Shown here: positions 18,711 to 26,106 of the stretch, one piece after another
Position numbering within the stretch: the first letter of the stretch is position 1
Layout: each line of letters starts with the position of its first letter
Made by a program: the position numbers and the translations under genes
The notes under the pieces: generated by a model
Database searches by the model: none
Told to the model about the DNA's origin: nothing
What the model saw: the letters and a program-made list of their open reading frames with translations, nothing else
Origin: Hyphomonadaceae bacterium
Lineage (GTDB): Bacteria > Pseudomonadota > Alphaproteobacteria > Caulobacterales > Aquidulcibacteraceae
Assembly: GCA_016791365.1 (NCBI GenBank)
Contig: JAEUMT010000046.1
Location: forward strand, 79,230-143,229
Reading direction: 5' to 3'
Length of the DNA stretch: 64,000 nt

Positions 18711-18789
18711 TCGGCAGTCGGCAGATCGGCAACCGGCAGTCGGAACGCAGCGCTCGACCGATTGCCGACTGCCGACTGCCGATTGCCGA
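18711..18789. repeat. Heptad-repeat inverted repeat, GGCAGTC type
   Basis: The left arm is tcggcag-tcggcag-atcggca-accggca-gtcgg and the right arm is its complement, made of attgccg/actgccg units. The intervening bases are about aacgcagcgctcg. It lies between the divergent mutL and LOG-family start codons, ending 14 bases before the latter, so it occupies the region where both promoters should be. Confidence 0.8.
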
Positions 18790-18803
18790 TGTATATCGGA
18801 ATC

Positions 18804-19604
18804 ATGGCCGAACAAGAAAAGCCCAATGCGGCGCAGATTGCCTCCCCTTCGTTTCGCCTTGCGGCTTTGGACGAGGATTTTCTCCTCGGCGAATCCATGC
18901 GCGGGGTCCGGTTTCTGCTTGAGTACGAAAAGGCCGAGCAGATTCTAAAGGCGCGGCGGATCATCTCCACCATCGTCACCTTCGGCGGCGCCCGCGTGTT
19001 GGAAAACGGCGGCTCCGGACAACACGCGCTTTGGTATGAGGAGGCGCGCAAGTTCGGTCGCCTCGCATCAGAGCGCGGCGGCGCGCTGCGCGACAATGGC
19101 GGCGACCATTGCAACGTCATCGCGACAGGCGGCGGTCCGGGCTTGATGGAGGCTGCCAATCGCGGCGCGCGTGACGCCGGCGCGCCCAGCATCGGTTTCA
19201 ACATCCGCCTGCCTCACGAGCAGGAGCCAAACGCCTACACAACGCCCGAACTCACGTTCAACTTCCACTATTTCGCGATGCGCAAAATGCATCTGGCGAT
19301 GCGCGCCAACGCGCTCGTCGTTTTTCCCGGCGGCTTCGGCACGCTCGATGAGATGTTTGAAATTCTGACATTGCGCCAAACGCGCAAGGCGCCGTTGATA
19401 CCCGTGGTGTTGTTTGACGAAGCCTATTGGCGCTCCATCATCAATTTCGACAAACTCGTCGAACACGGCGCCATCGATCCCGCCGATCTCACCCTCTTCC
19501 GTTTCGCCGATACGGCGGAAGCAACCTGGGACGCACTCGTGGAGCAAGGCCTAGGCAAAGCCCACGACCACAGCGCCCCCGATGTCGTACAAAAAGACAT
19601 CTAA
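18804..19604 (+). CDS. LOG-family protein (TIGR00730-like nucleotide phosphoribohydrolase)
   Basis: About 266 residues from the ATG at 18804 (MAEQEKPNAAQ); upstream starts run into the heptad repeat and are rejected. The family motifs GGGPGLMEAANRGA and VVFPGGFGTLDEMFEIL (PGGxGTxxE) are intact. Members hydrolyse nucleoside 5'-monophosphates to base and ribose 5-phosphate; some activate cytokinins. The longer N-terminus here resembles the PpnN/YgdH branch less than the short LOGs, so exact specificity is open. Confidence 0.88.
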   Translation: MAEQEKPNAAQIASPSFRLAALDEDFLLGESMRGVRFLLEYEKAEQILKARRIISTIVTFGGARVLENGGSGQHALWYEEARKFGRLASERGGALRDNGGDHCNVIATGGGPGLMEAANRGARDAGAPSIGFNIRLPHEQEPNAYTTPELTFNFHYFAMRKMHLAMRANALVVFPGGFGTLDEMFEILTLRQTRKAPLIPVVLFDEAYWRSIINFDKLVEHGAIDPADLTLFRFADTAEATWDALVEQGLGKAHDHSAPDVVQKDI

Positions 19605-19715
19605 CAATATGGACCGCCGGCGTCCCGCCGGCCTGCGCCTGCGTTCCATAAGAATTTTCCACGTGACAACACGACAAATCACATGATACACGCGCCGCCC
19701 ATTCGGAGACGTGTC

Positions 19716-19835
19716 GTGAAAACGCTGAAGCAAATCCCGAGCAACCAAATGCCCGTCGCATATCGCGCCGAGCAGGAGGATATGCGCGCGCAGAGGAGTT
19801 CGGCCCACTAGTCTTCGGACAGAATGGAGCATGAA
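19716..19835 (+). CDS. Candidate small protein (39 aa)
   Basis: A GTG-started frame reads MKTLKQIPSNQMPVAYRAEQ and ends ...FGPLVFGQNGA. GGAG lies seven bases upstream, an ideal ribosome-site spacing. The stop is three bases from a strong terminator. It lies alone between the LOG gene and rtcB. No family is recognised. An alternative is a small non-coding RNA ending at the same terminator. Confidence 0.35.
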
Positions 19836-19837
19836 GA

Positions 19838-19869
19838 ACCCCTCCAAGGCGCGGCCTGGAGGGGTTTTT
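19838..19869 (+). terminator. Rho-independent terminator
   Basis: A perfect 10-bp stem, aacccctcca / tggaggggtt, loop aggcgcggcc, followed by a T-run (gggtttttc). It ends the small transcription unit between the LOG gene and rtcB. Confidence 0.85.
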
Positions 19870-19893
19870 CGTATGCGCTCCAGGCCGCTTCGC

Positions 19894-19974
19894 GGCCAGA
19901 AAGCAGAAATCAGAAGCCAGAAATCAGTTTTGGCTCTGCGCTTTCTGACTTCTGGCCTCTGATATCTGGATTCT
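19894..19974. repeat. Heptad-repeat inverted repeat, AGAAATC type
   Basis: Left-arm heptads agaaagc, agaaatc, agaagcc, agaaatc; the right arm is the complement of agaatcc, agatatc, agaggcc, agaagtc, agaaagc. The loop region includes ttttggctctgcg. It ends four bases before the rtcB ATG, leaving no separate ribosome site, so the hairpin would mask translation initiation if transcribed. Confidence 0.8.
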
Positions 19975-19978
19975 AAAA

Positions 19979-21187
19979 ATGTCCGGTTACGAAGAAATCG
20001 AAGGCGCGCAAGCGCCGATCAAGGCCTGGATCAAGGGCGTGCCGGTGGAGCACGAAGCGCAAAACCAATTGCGCAACGTCGCTTCGCTGCCGTTCATCCA
20101 TAGCCACATCGCGGTGATGCCGGACGTTCACTTCGGCATTGGCGCAACCGTGGGCTCCGTGATCCCGACCAAGGGCGCGATCATCCCGGCCGCTGTCGGC
20201 GTCGACATCGGTTGCGGCATGATGGCTGTGCGCACCTCGCTCACAGCGAACGATCTGCCGGATTCGCTGTCGCGTTTGCGCGGCGCGATCGAGCGGAACG
20301 TGCCGCACGGCAACGGCCCGAACGGCAATCACCGCGACACGCCGTCAGCGGTCGACACCGCCTATCGGGACAGCGGCCTCGATGATCGCTACCGCGCGAT
20401 CATCGATAAGCACCCGAAGGCGTCAGCGAAGTCGCAAACAGGTCAGCTCGCCACCCTCGGCGGCGGCAACCACTTCATCGAGGTCTGCCTCGACGAAGAA
20501 GACCGCGTTTGGGTGATGCTGCACTCGGGCTCACGCGGCTCGGGCAACGCGATCGGCAAGTACTTCATCGAGCGTGCTCGTGAAGAATTGCTGAAGCGCG
20601 AACTCGGCTACCACGTGCCGGACAAGGACCTCGCCTTCTTCATGGAAGGCGAAGAATTGTTCGACGACTACGTGGCGGCGGTAGGCTGGGCGCAAGACTA
20701 TGCGCGCGCCAACCGCGAGGTGATGATGGAGCGCACGCTGCGTGCGCTTCGTGACAACCTGCCGAAGTTCAAGCTCGAGAAGCACGCCGTGAACTGCCAC
20801 CACAATTACGTGGCGCGCGAACGGCACTTCGGCGCCGACGTGTGGGTGACCCGCAAGGGCGCCGTGCGCGCCGGCGTTGGCGAGCTTGGCATCATCCCCG
20901 GCTCGATGGGCGCAAAGTCGTTCATCGTGTGCGGCAAGGGCAACGCGGATTCGTTTTGCACCTGCTCGCACGGCGCCGGCCGCGCGATGTCACGCACGAA
21001 GGCCAAGCAGATGTTCACGCTCGAAGATCACCGCAAGGCGACCGAAGGCGTGGAGTGCCGAAAGGACGCTGGCGTGATCGACGAAACGCCGATGGCCTAC
21101 AAGGACATCGACGCCGTCATGGCCGCGCAGAGCGATCTCATCGACGTGGTGCACACCCTGCGCCAGGTCGTGTGCGTGAAGGGCTAA
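19979..21187 (+). CDS. rtcB: RNA-splicing ligase, RtcB family
   Basis: GTP- and Mn-dependent ligase joining RNA 2',3'-cyclic phosphate (or 3'-phosphate) ends to 5'-OH ends. 402 residues, near E. coli RtcB. Motifs: PDVHFGIGATVGSVIPT, GVDIGCGMMAVRT (metal Cys), GGGNHFIE, LHSGSRGSGN, HNYVARE, GIIPGSMGAKSFIVCGKGN and CSHGAGRAMSR, which contains the guanylated histidine. No rtcA or rtcR is visible nearby. A degenerate tRNA-like sequence lies ~320 bases downstream. Confidence 0.95.
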   Translation: MSGYEEIEGAQAPIKAWIKGVPVEHEAQNQLRNVASLPFIHSHIAVMPDVHFGIGATVGSVIPTKGAIIPAAVGVDIGCGMMAVRTSLTANDLPDSLSRLRGAIERNVPHGNGPNGNHRDTPSAVDTAYRDSGLDDRYRAIIDKHPKASAKSQTGQLATLGGGNHFIEVCLDEEDRVWVMLHSGSRGSGNAIGKYFIERAREELLKRELGYHVPDKDLAFFMEGEELFDDYVAAVGWAQDYARANREVMMERTLRALRDNLPKFKLEKHAVNCHHNYVARERHFGADVWVTRKGAVRAGVGELGIIPGSMGAKSFIVCGKGNADSFCTCSHGAGRAMSRTKAKQMFTLEDHRKATEGVECRKDAGVIDETPMAYKDIDAVMAAQSDLIDVVHTLRQVVCVKG

Positions 21188-21189
21188 AC

Positions 21190-21217
21190 GGACGCCGCCG
21201 TTTGCACGGCGGCGTCC
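21190..21217. terminator. Strong hairpin after rtcB
   Basis: An 11-bp perfect stem, ggacgccgccg / cggcggcgtcc, loop tttgca, directly after the rtcB stop. There is no T-run, so its termination efficiency is uncertain. Confidence 0.55.
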
Positions 21218-21235
21218 AATCTTCGGAGAACTTGA

Positions 21236-21511
21236 ATGACACGATTGGTGGCAGAGATCGAAGGACCGCCGCGCCGGAAATTAGCTCTCCAGTTTCAGCC
21301 GGGGGCGACGAAGGCAGGTGACGGATGGTCGTTGAATGTTTGGACGTATAGTGAAAGAGGCGAACAGACTCGTTGGCAAGATTTCTGGGACCCGACCTTG
21401 GCGGAGCTCTTGCCAACGATCGTCTTTCACGGCGCTGATAGTTTGACTTGGGTTGATGAGGAAACTGGGAAGACGGTTCTAACCCCGGATCTGCCCTCTC
21501 TAGACCGCTAG
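21236..21511 (+). CDS. Small hypothetical protein of atypical base composition
   Basis: 91 residues with a GGAG ribosome site eight bases before the ATG. Sequence features: basic N-terminus (EGPPRRKLALQFQ), then an acidic, Trp-rich part (WSLNVWTYS, WQDFWDPTLAELLP). I do not recognise a family. The 60 bases from 21421 are 50 percent GC and those from 21361 are 57 percent, clearly below most neighbours. Its stop codon overlaps the first bases of the tRNA-like sequence. Composition and position suggest acquired DNA. Confidence 0.55.
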   Translation: MTRLVAEIEGPPRRKLALQFQPGATKAGDGWSLNVWTYSERGEQTRWQDFWDPTLAELLPTIVFHGADSLTWVDEETGKTVLTPDLPSLDR

Positions 21512-21584
21512 CAGTGGTCCATGGGTGAAGATGCTGCACTGTCGATGTGGGCCAAGGCGGGTTCGAGTCCCGTCGGCGCTACCA
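21510..21584 (+). tRNA. Degenerate tRNA-Asp(GUC)-like sequence, probably a pseudo-tRNA
   Basis: 75 bases ending in CCA. The T-arm is near-perfect (gcggg ttcgagt cccgt). The anticodon arm ctgca-ctgtcga-tgtgg gives loop C-T-GTC-G-A (anticodon GUC, Asp) with two wobble pairs. The D-arm has a GGG loop but only about three pairs. The acceptor stem agcagtg / cggcgct has two internal mismatches, and U8 is missing. A functional tRNA would need about AGCGCCG at the 5' end. Best read as a decayed or disrupted tRNA gene, perhaps an integration scar. Confidence 0.4.
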
Positions 21585-21585
21585 G

Positions 21586-22194
21586 CTACTTCGCCACCTG
21601 CGCGGCATGAAACACGCGCAGCATTTCCATCGCGACTTGGCGCGTATGATCCGGCGGTTTGCCGACAAGCTCCGCAAGCGCGTGACCAAACAGCCCCGCG
21701 CCCATCGCCAGCGTCACGCTGATCAAGATCAAATCCTGCGCTTGGTTCGGGTTTACATCGCCGAACGATGCACGCCGCACGACCACACTCTGCACCGCGT
21801 CACGAATGTGCGTGATGCGCCGCCATTCGCCTGTCAGTTCAAGCCACGCCGCAAGCCGGGCCGCGCCGCGCCGCTCGAACACCTCGAACAGCGCGTGAAA
21901 AACCGCCTCCTGCTGATCCTCACGCACGCCGCCCTTGTCCGGGATCGCCAGCACCTCCGCGATCAGCTGCCCGACCATCCGCTCCATCAGCGCCGCGTGC
22001 AGCCCGTCGATCGATCCGAAATGGTGGATGACGCTGGCGTTGGCGACGCCGGCCGCGGCCGCGACATCGGCCAATTTCAGCGCCAGCGGCCCCCGCTCCA
22101 CCAGCAATTTCTCGGCCGCCGCCAATATGTTGACGCGGGCATCCTCGGGCGCGCGGCGCACACGGCGAACCTTACCGGCTTTTCTTATTGACAT
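21586..22194 (-). CDS. TetR/AcrR family transcriptional regulator
   Basis: 202 residues. N-terminal helix-turn-helix: ARVNILAAAEKLLVERGPLALKLADVAAAAGVANASVIHHFGS. The C-terminal ligand domain is variable. A perfect TGACA-TTTT-TGTCA palindrome covers its own start codon (22189-22202) and lies ~50 bases before the divergent metal-hydrolase gene, the usual arrangement for autoregulation and control of the neighbour. Confidence 0.9.
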   Translation of the reverse strand: MSIRKAGKVRRVRRAPEDARVNILAAAEKLLVERGPLALKLADVAAAAGVANASVIHHFGSIDGLHAALMERMVGQLIAEVLAIPDKGGVREDQQEAVFHALFEVFERRGAARLAAWLELTGEWRRITHIRDAVQSVVVRRASFGDVNPNQAQDLILISVTLAMGAGLFGHALAELVGKPPDHTRQVAMEMLRVFHAAQVAK

Positions 22195-22202
22195 TTTTGT
22201 CA
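22189..22202. promoter_or_regulatory. Likely TetR operator
   Basis: Perfect palindrome TGACA-N4-TGTCA between the divergent tetR and metal-hydrolase genes; the left half also forms a TTGACA -35-like hexamer for the rightward gene. Assigned by position and symmetry only. Confidence 0.55.
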
Positions 22203-22251
22203 GTAGAGACCAAATCCACGCTCAAGGCAATCCTATACAGGCTCCCCCCGC

Positions 22252-23109
22252 ATGACCGCCAAGACGACGCCCATCGACGTGAACATCCCGCCCCGCGATA
22301 TCCATTTCGACGTCGCCGCCGCCAAGAGCGGCCATTGGCTCGGCGGCGATCCCGTCGGCACCGCGGTGTTCAATGCGCTGTCGATCACCTTCCCCGATGG
22401 CGAGCGCATGTTCATGGACGCCGTGCGCCACTATCGCGGCGAGGTCAGCGGCAAGCTGGCCGAGGACGTGAGAGGTTTTATCGCCCAGGAAGCAATCCAC
22501 TCGCGCGAGCACCACGTGCTCAACCAACTCATCGATCGCGACAAATATCCGGTCGCCGAGATCGAAGCCTCGATCAAGGAGCGCGTCGCGTTTGGCCGCT
22601 CTCGCGGCCCGATGGCGATGCTGCTTTCCACCATCGCGCTCGAACACTTCACCGCCATGATGGCCGAGGCCCACGCGCGCCACAGCGATCTCTTCGACAA
22701 CGCCGATCCTGGCATCGAACGCCTGTGGCGCTGGCACGCGGTTGAGGAAACCGAGCACAAAGCCGTTGCATTTGACGTCTTCATGCTGGCGACGCGCCGC
22801 TGGTCGCCGCTGCAGCGTTATTTCCGCCGCACCTTCGCGATGGCGATGATCACCTTCTTCTTCACCCGCAACATCACCCACTACGCTGCCCGCCTGCTGC
22901 AGGCCGATGGCTACAGCTACAAGGACGCGGTGAAAGCCGTTCGTAAATATGTCTGGCGCACGCCGGGCATATTCAGCCGCAACTCAAAGACCTATTTCGC
23001 CTGGTACCGGCCCGGCTTCCATCCGTGGGACGAGGACAATCGCGCCCTCGTCGCCACATGGCGCGCCGAATTCGACGCCGAGATCGAGCCCGCGCCGGCG
23101 CTTGCCTAG
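22252..23109 (+). CDS. Predicted metal-dependent hydrolase, PF10118 type
   Basis: 285 residues. Helical, ferritin-like pattern with metal ligands in EAIHSREHHVLNQL, ALEHFTAMMAEAH and RWHAVEETEHKAVAFDVF. The opening RDIHFDVAAAKSGHWLGGDP...FNALSITFPDGE matches the family. The substrate is unknown; these genes are often found beside TetR regulators and lipid or steroid genes. Likely controlled by the divergent TetR. The following membrane-protein gene starts right after its stop. Confidence 0.8.
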   Translation: MTAKTTPIDVNIPPRDIHFDVAAAKSGHWLGGDPVGTAVFNALSITFPDGERMFMDAVRHYRGEVSGKLAEDVRGFIAQEAIHSREHHVLNQLIDRDKYPVAEIEASIKERVAFGRSRGPMAMLLSTIALEHFTAMMAEAHARHSDLFDNADPGIERLWRWHAVEETEHKAVAFDVFMLATRRWSPLQRYFRRTFAMAMITFFFTRNITHYAARLLQADGYSYKDAVKAVRKYVWRTPGIFSRNSKTYFAWYRPGFHPWDEDNRALVATWRAEFDAEIEPAPALA

Positions 23110-23664
23110 GTGCAGAGCGCCAAGCGATCCGGCGTGATGCGCCTGGCGACCTGGATGGGTGTGATCGGCGTCATCCTCGCGATCCCGCTCGTTGCCATGC
23201 GATACACGGACGAAGTCGCCTGGACGAGAGTCGACTTCATCGCCGCGGGCGCCATGCTCGGCGCCGCGGCGCTCGCCTACGAACTCGCCACCATGAATAA
23301 GGCGAGCCTCGCCTACCGTGCCGCCATTGCGCTCGCGGTTGGCACGGCCTTGATGCTGCTATGGGTCAACGGCGCTGTTGGCGTGCTTGGCGATGAAGCC
23401 AACGCCGCAAACCTGATCTTCCTTGGCGTTATCGCGGTGGGCGTCATCGGCGCCGTCGTCGCCGGCCTTCGGTCGCCGCGCATGGCGTACGCCATGATCG
23501 CAACCGCCTTTGCTCAGATCGTCGCCGCGATGATCGCCCTCATCTTCTCATGGGGCGCCGCAACCGAAGTGGCGCTGACCGCCGCCTTCTCCCTCGGCTG
23601 GTTCGCGTCAGCGTACCTCTTCCATCTCGCCGCGCGTGGTCAAAAGCCCAAAAGCGACGCGTAA
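23110..23664 (+). CDS. Multi-pass membrane protein of unknown function
   Basis: 184 residues with about six hydrophobic segments (WMGVIGVILAIPLVAM, FIAAGAMLGAAALAYEL, AAIALAVGTALMLLW, LIFLGVIAVGVIGAVVAGL, MIATAFAQIVAAMIALIF, SLGWFASAYLFHLAA). The GTG at 23110 directly follows the preceding stop; an ATG at 23137 is the alternative start. It is probably co-transcribed with the metal-hydrolase gene. The 3' end overlaps the convergent acyl-CoA dehydrogenase by 25 bases. No family recognised. Confidence 0.65.
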   Translation: MQSAKRSGVMRLATWMGVIGVILAIPLVAMRYTDEVAWTRVDFIAAGAMLGAAALAYELATMNKASLAYRAAIALAVGTALMLLWVNGAVGVLGDEANAANLIFLGVIAVGVIGAVVAGLRSPRMAYAMIATAFAQIVAAMIALIFSWGAATEVALTAAFSLGWFASAYLFHLAARGQKPKSDA

Positions 23665-24716
23665 CGGTCGCGGTGAAAACTGGCGCCGCCATAAAGCGCC
23701 TCGGTCACGCGCGCGCGCTTCAAATAAAGCCCCGCATCGTGCTCATCGGTCATGCCGATGCCGCCATGCAGCTGCACCATTTCGTTCGACGCCAGGTGCA
23801 CCGTCTCCGACGCGCGCGCCTTAGCGAGACTCGCATACTCCGCGATATTATTGGCGTTGCGGTCCAGCGCATCGAGCGCCGCCAGCACGCATGAGCGCGT
23901 CAGCTCCATATCGGTGAACAGCTTCGCCGCGCGATGCTGCAGCGCCTGAAAGCCCCCGATCACCTGCCCGAACTGGCGCCGCGTCTTCAAATACTCGCTC
24001 GTGATCTCGAACGCCTCGCTCGCCGATCCAACCATCTCCGCCGCCAGCCCGATGCGTGCGCGATCCAGAATCGCGTCGATCACATCGGCGCCGCCGTTCA
24101 TCTTCTCAGCCGCCGCGCCCTCAAACGTGATGTCCGCCGCGCCACGGCTGTCAGCCGTGACCAATTCCCGCCGCTTCACGCCGGCTGCATCGGCCTTCAC
24201 CAGATAAAGCGCATCTCCGCCCGCAACGATGATGAGATCGGCGACATGACCGTCAGCCACGTACTGCTTCGCGCCCGTGAGCTTGCCGCCCTCGAACTTC
24301 ACCTTCGACTTGCCCGGCGCATGATGCGCGCCTTCGTCGATCGCGATCGTCGCGATCACTTCACCCGACGCGACCTTCGGCAGCCATTCGCGCTTCTGCG
24401 CATCCGTTCCCGCCAGCAGCAACGCGCTCGCGCCCGCCAGCGCGCTGGAATGCAGCGGCGACGCCACAAGCGTTCGCCCGCTCTCTTCCAACACCGCGCC
24501 CAGCGCCACGTAGCCAAGCCCCGCGCCGCCATATTCTTCCGGAATGATCACGCCCGCGAGCCCGAGCCCCGCAATCTCGCGCCACAAATCCGGATCGCGG
24601 CCGTTCTTCTTCTCGTCGCGCTGCTTACGCAACCGCGTCACCGGCGCCTGCTCGCGAAAGAAATCGCGCGCCGTATCCTTCAGCATGCGCTGATCGTCAT
24701 TCAGGGTGAACGTCAT
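23640..24716 (-). CDS. Acyl-CoA dehydrogenase family protein (subunit 1)
   Basis: 358 residues. N-terminal helical domain: FTLNDDQRMLKDTARDFFREQAPV; LAGVIIPEEYGGAGLGYVALGAVLEE. C-terminal flavin domain: YLKTRRQFGQVIGGFQALQHRAAKLF and VQLHGGIGMTDEHDAGLYLKRA. FAD enzyme oxidising an acyl-CoA. It overlaps the upstream dehydrogenase gene by four bases (ATGA). Such divergent pairs often form heteromeric ACADs for sterol side chains or other bulky acyl-CoAs; that is inference from the arrangement. Confidence 0.92.
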   Translation of the reverse strand: MTFTLNDDQRMLKDTARDFFREQAPVTRLRKQRDEKKNGRDPDLWREIAGLGLAGVIIPEEYGGAGLGYVALGAVLEESGRTLVASPLHSSALAGASALLLAGTDAQKREWLPKVASGEVIATIAIDEGAHHAPGKSKVKFEGGKLTGAKQYVADGHVADLIIVAGGDALYLVKADAAGVKRRELVTADSRGAADITFEGAAAEKMNGGADVIDAILDRARIGLAAEMVGSASEAFEITSEYLKTRRQFGQVIGGFQALQHRAAKLFTDMELTRSCVLAALDALDRNANNIAEYASLAKARASETVHLASNEMVQLHGGIGMTDEHDAGLYLKRARVTEALYGGASFHRDRYASLLGF

Positions 24717-25900
24717 TGGGTGTCTCGCAGACCAAGCACGCGCTTGGCGACAACGTTGAGATTAATTTCGGTGGTGCCGCCTTCGATCGAATTGCCCTTC
24801 GACCTCAGCCAGCCGCGCGTGGTGGCAATATCGTCAGCCGAAAAGCCCTCGCCGCTCCAGCCAAGCGCGCGATTGCCCGCCGCTTCCACCATCAGTTCGC
24901 AGCGATCCTGGTTCAACGTCGCACCCGCAACTTTGAACATCGACGCCATGTGGCTGACATTGCCGCCCGCCTTCGCCTCTTCCTGCGCCCGCTGCACCGA
25001 CAGCGCGTAAGCCCGCTCCGTCATCTTATGTGACGCAATCCGCGCCCGCAGATCGCGATCTTCCAGCGCGCCGCCTTCAACACCAACGTGCTTCTTCGCC
25101 AGATCGACAACATCGACGCGCGTATTCGAGCCAAACCCGGAAATGTTCGTGCGCTCATACATCAACAAGCGCTTGGCGATTTCCCAACCGCCATTCAAAC
25201 GCCCGACCATTTGATGCTTCGGCGCCTTCACGTCAGTGAAGAACGTCTCGCAAAACGGCGACGAACCCGAGATCAGCTTGATCGGCCGCGTCTCGACGCC
25301 CTTGGTCGTCATATCGATCAGCACGAACGAGATGCCCTCGTGCTTCACGCTCGTATCGGTGCGCACCAGGCAGAAGCACCAATCGGCGTAGTTCGCGTAC
25401 GAGGTCCAAACCTTCTGGCCGTTGATCAGCCAATGATCGCCCTTGTCTTCGCACTTGGTCTGTAGGCCTGCGAGGTCCGATCCCGCGCCCGGCTCGGAAT
25501 AGCCCTGACACCAACGGATCTCCCCGCGCACGATCTTCGGCAGATGTTCTTTCTTCTGCTCTTCGTTCGCGTACTCAAGCAGCACCGGCCCAAGCATCCA
25601 GATGCCGAACGAGAACAGCGCCGGCCGCGCGCCGATTTTCTTCAATTCACTTTGCAGCACGCGGTTTTCATCCGCGCTCAAACCGCCGCCGCCGTACTCA
25701 GCCGGCCATGTCGGCGCCGTCCAGCCCTTCGCGCCCATGCGCTCAAGCCAGAGTTTCGCCTCCTGATTCTTGAACTCGTAGTTGCGGCCGCCCCAAACGG
25801 CGTCATCTTCGCCCGTCATCGGCGTCCGCATCGAAGGCGGGCAGTTCGCCTCCAGCCAAGCTCTCGTCTCGGTCCGGAAGACTTCCAAATCTTGTGTCAT
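24713..25900 (-). CDS. Acyl-CoA dehydrogenase family protein (subunit 2)
   Basis: About 395 residues from the ATG at 25900 (MTQDLEVFRTETRAWLEANCP). A longer frame to 26059 runs back through a palindromic repeat and is not preferred. WTAPTWPAEYGGGGLSADENRVL, RWCQGYSEPGAGSDLAGLQT and the FAD/CoA segment VWTSYANYADWC are characteristic; the C-terminus shows ALGWSGEGFSADDI and IEGGTTEINLNVVAKRVLGL. First of a two-gene unit with the next dehydrogenase. Confidence 0.93.
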   Translation of the reverse strand: MTQDLEVFRTETRAWLEANCPPSMRTPMTGEDDAVWGGRNYEFKNQEAKLWLERMGAKGWTAPTWPAEYGGGGLSADENRVLQSELKKIGARPALFSFGIWMLGPVLLEYANEEQKKEHLPKIVRGEIRWCQGYSEPGAGSDLAGLQTKCEDKGDHWLINGQKVWTSYANYADWCFCLVRTDTSVKHEGISFVLIDMTTKGVETRPIKLISGSSPFCETFFTDVKAPKHQMVGRLNGGWEIAKRLLMYERTNISGFGSNTRVDVVDLAKKHVGVEGGALEDRDLRARIASHKMTERAYALSVQRAQEEAKAGGNVSHMASMFKVAGATLNQDRCELMVEAAGNRALGWSGEGFSADDIATTRGWLRSKGNSIEGGTTEINLNVVAKRVLGLRDTQ

Positions 25901-25972
25901 CGCGCGTTTCCTCAACGCGCGGCTTAGCACCGTGGAGCGCCGTACGTCACTATCACGCGTGGGAAGCTTCTG

Positions 25973-26103
25973 CTCGCCCTTGATGGGCGAGCTGTCATGA
26001 CGCGCAGCGGCATGACTGAGTGGGTGGCGGCTCGATTTTGCTGAAGACGGAGCAGTCACCCGCTCCGGCGCTTCGCGCCACCTCGCCCATCAAGGGCGAG
26101 GAG
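25973..26103. repeat. Large inverted repeat, family B, between ACAD and M16 genes
   Basis: ctcgcccttgatgggcgag at 25973-25991 is matched by ctcgcccatcaagggcgag at 26082-26100. Each arm is also a hairpin by itself. The right half includes the ccggcgcttcgcgcc core seen in other family B copies. Confidence 0.7.
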
Positions 26104-26106
26104 TGA

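Noticed and set aside
19551..19847. 98-codon minus-strand open frame over the rtcB upstream gap
   Set aside because: It runs through the terminator and the LOG gene end in antisense and has no ribosome site or domain.
12227..21187. KptA and RtcB as one dedicated tRNA-repair system
   Set aside because: They are 7 kb apart on independent units, and RtcB ligation does not leave the 2'-phosphate that KptA removes.
21510..21584. Circularly permuted tmRNA acceptor piece
   Set aside because: An anticodon arm is present, and no tag-coding segment or pseudoknot sequence follows; a tetR gene occupies the next 600 bases.
25901..26059. N-terminal extension of the second acyl-CoA dehydrogenase
   Set aside because: It is encoded by a palindromic repeat and has no dehydrogenase similarity; the ATG at 25900 begins the family sequence.
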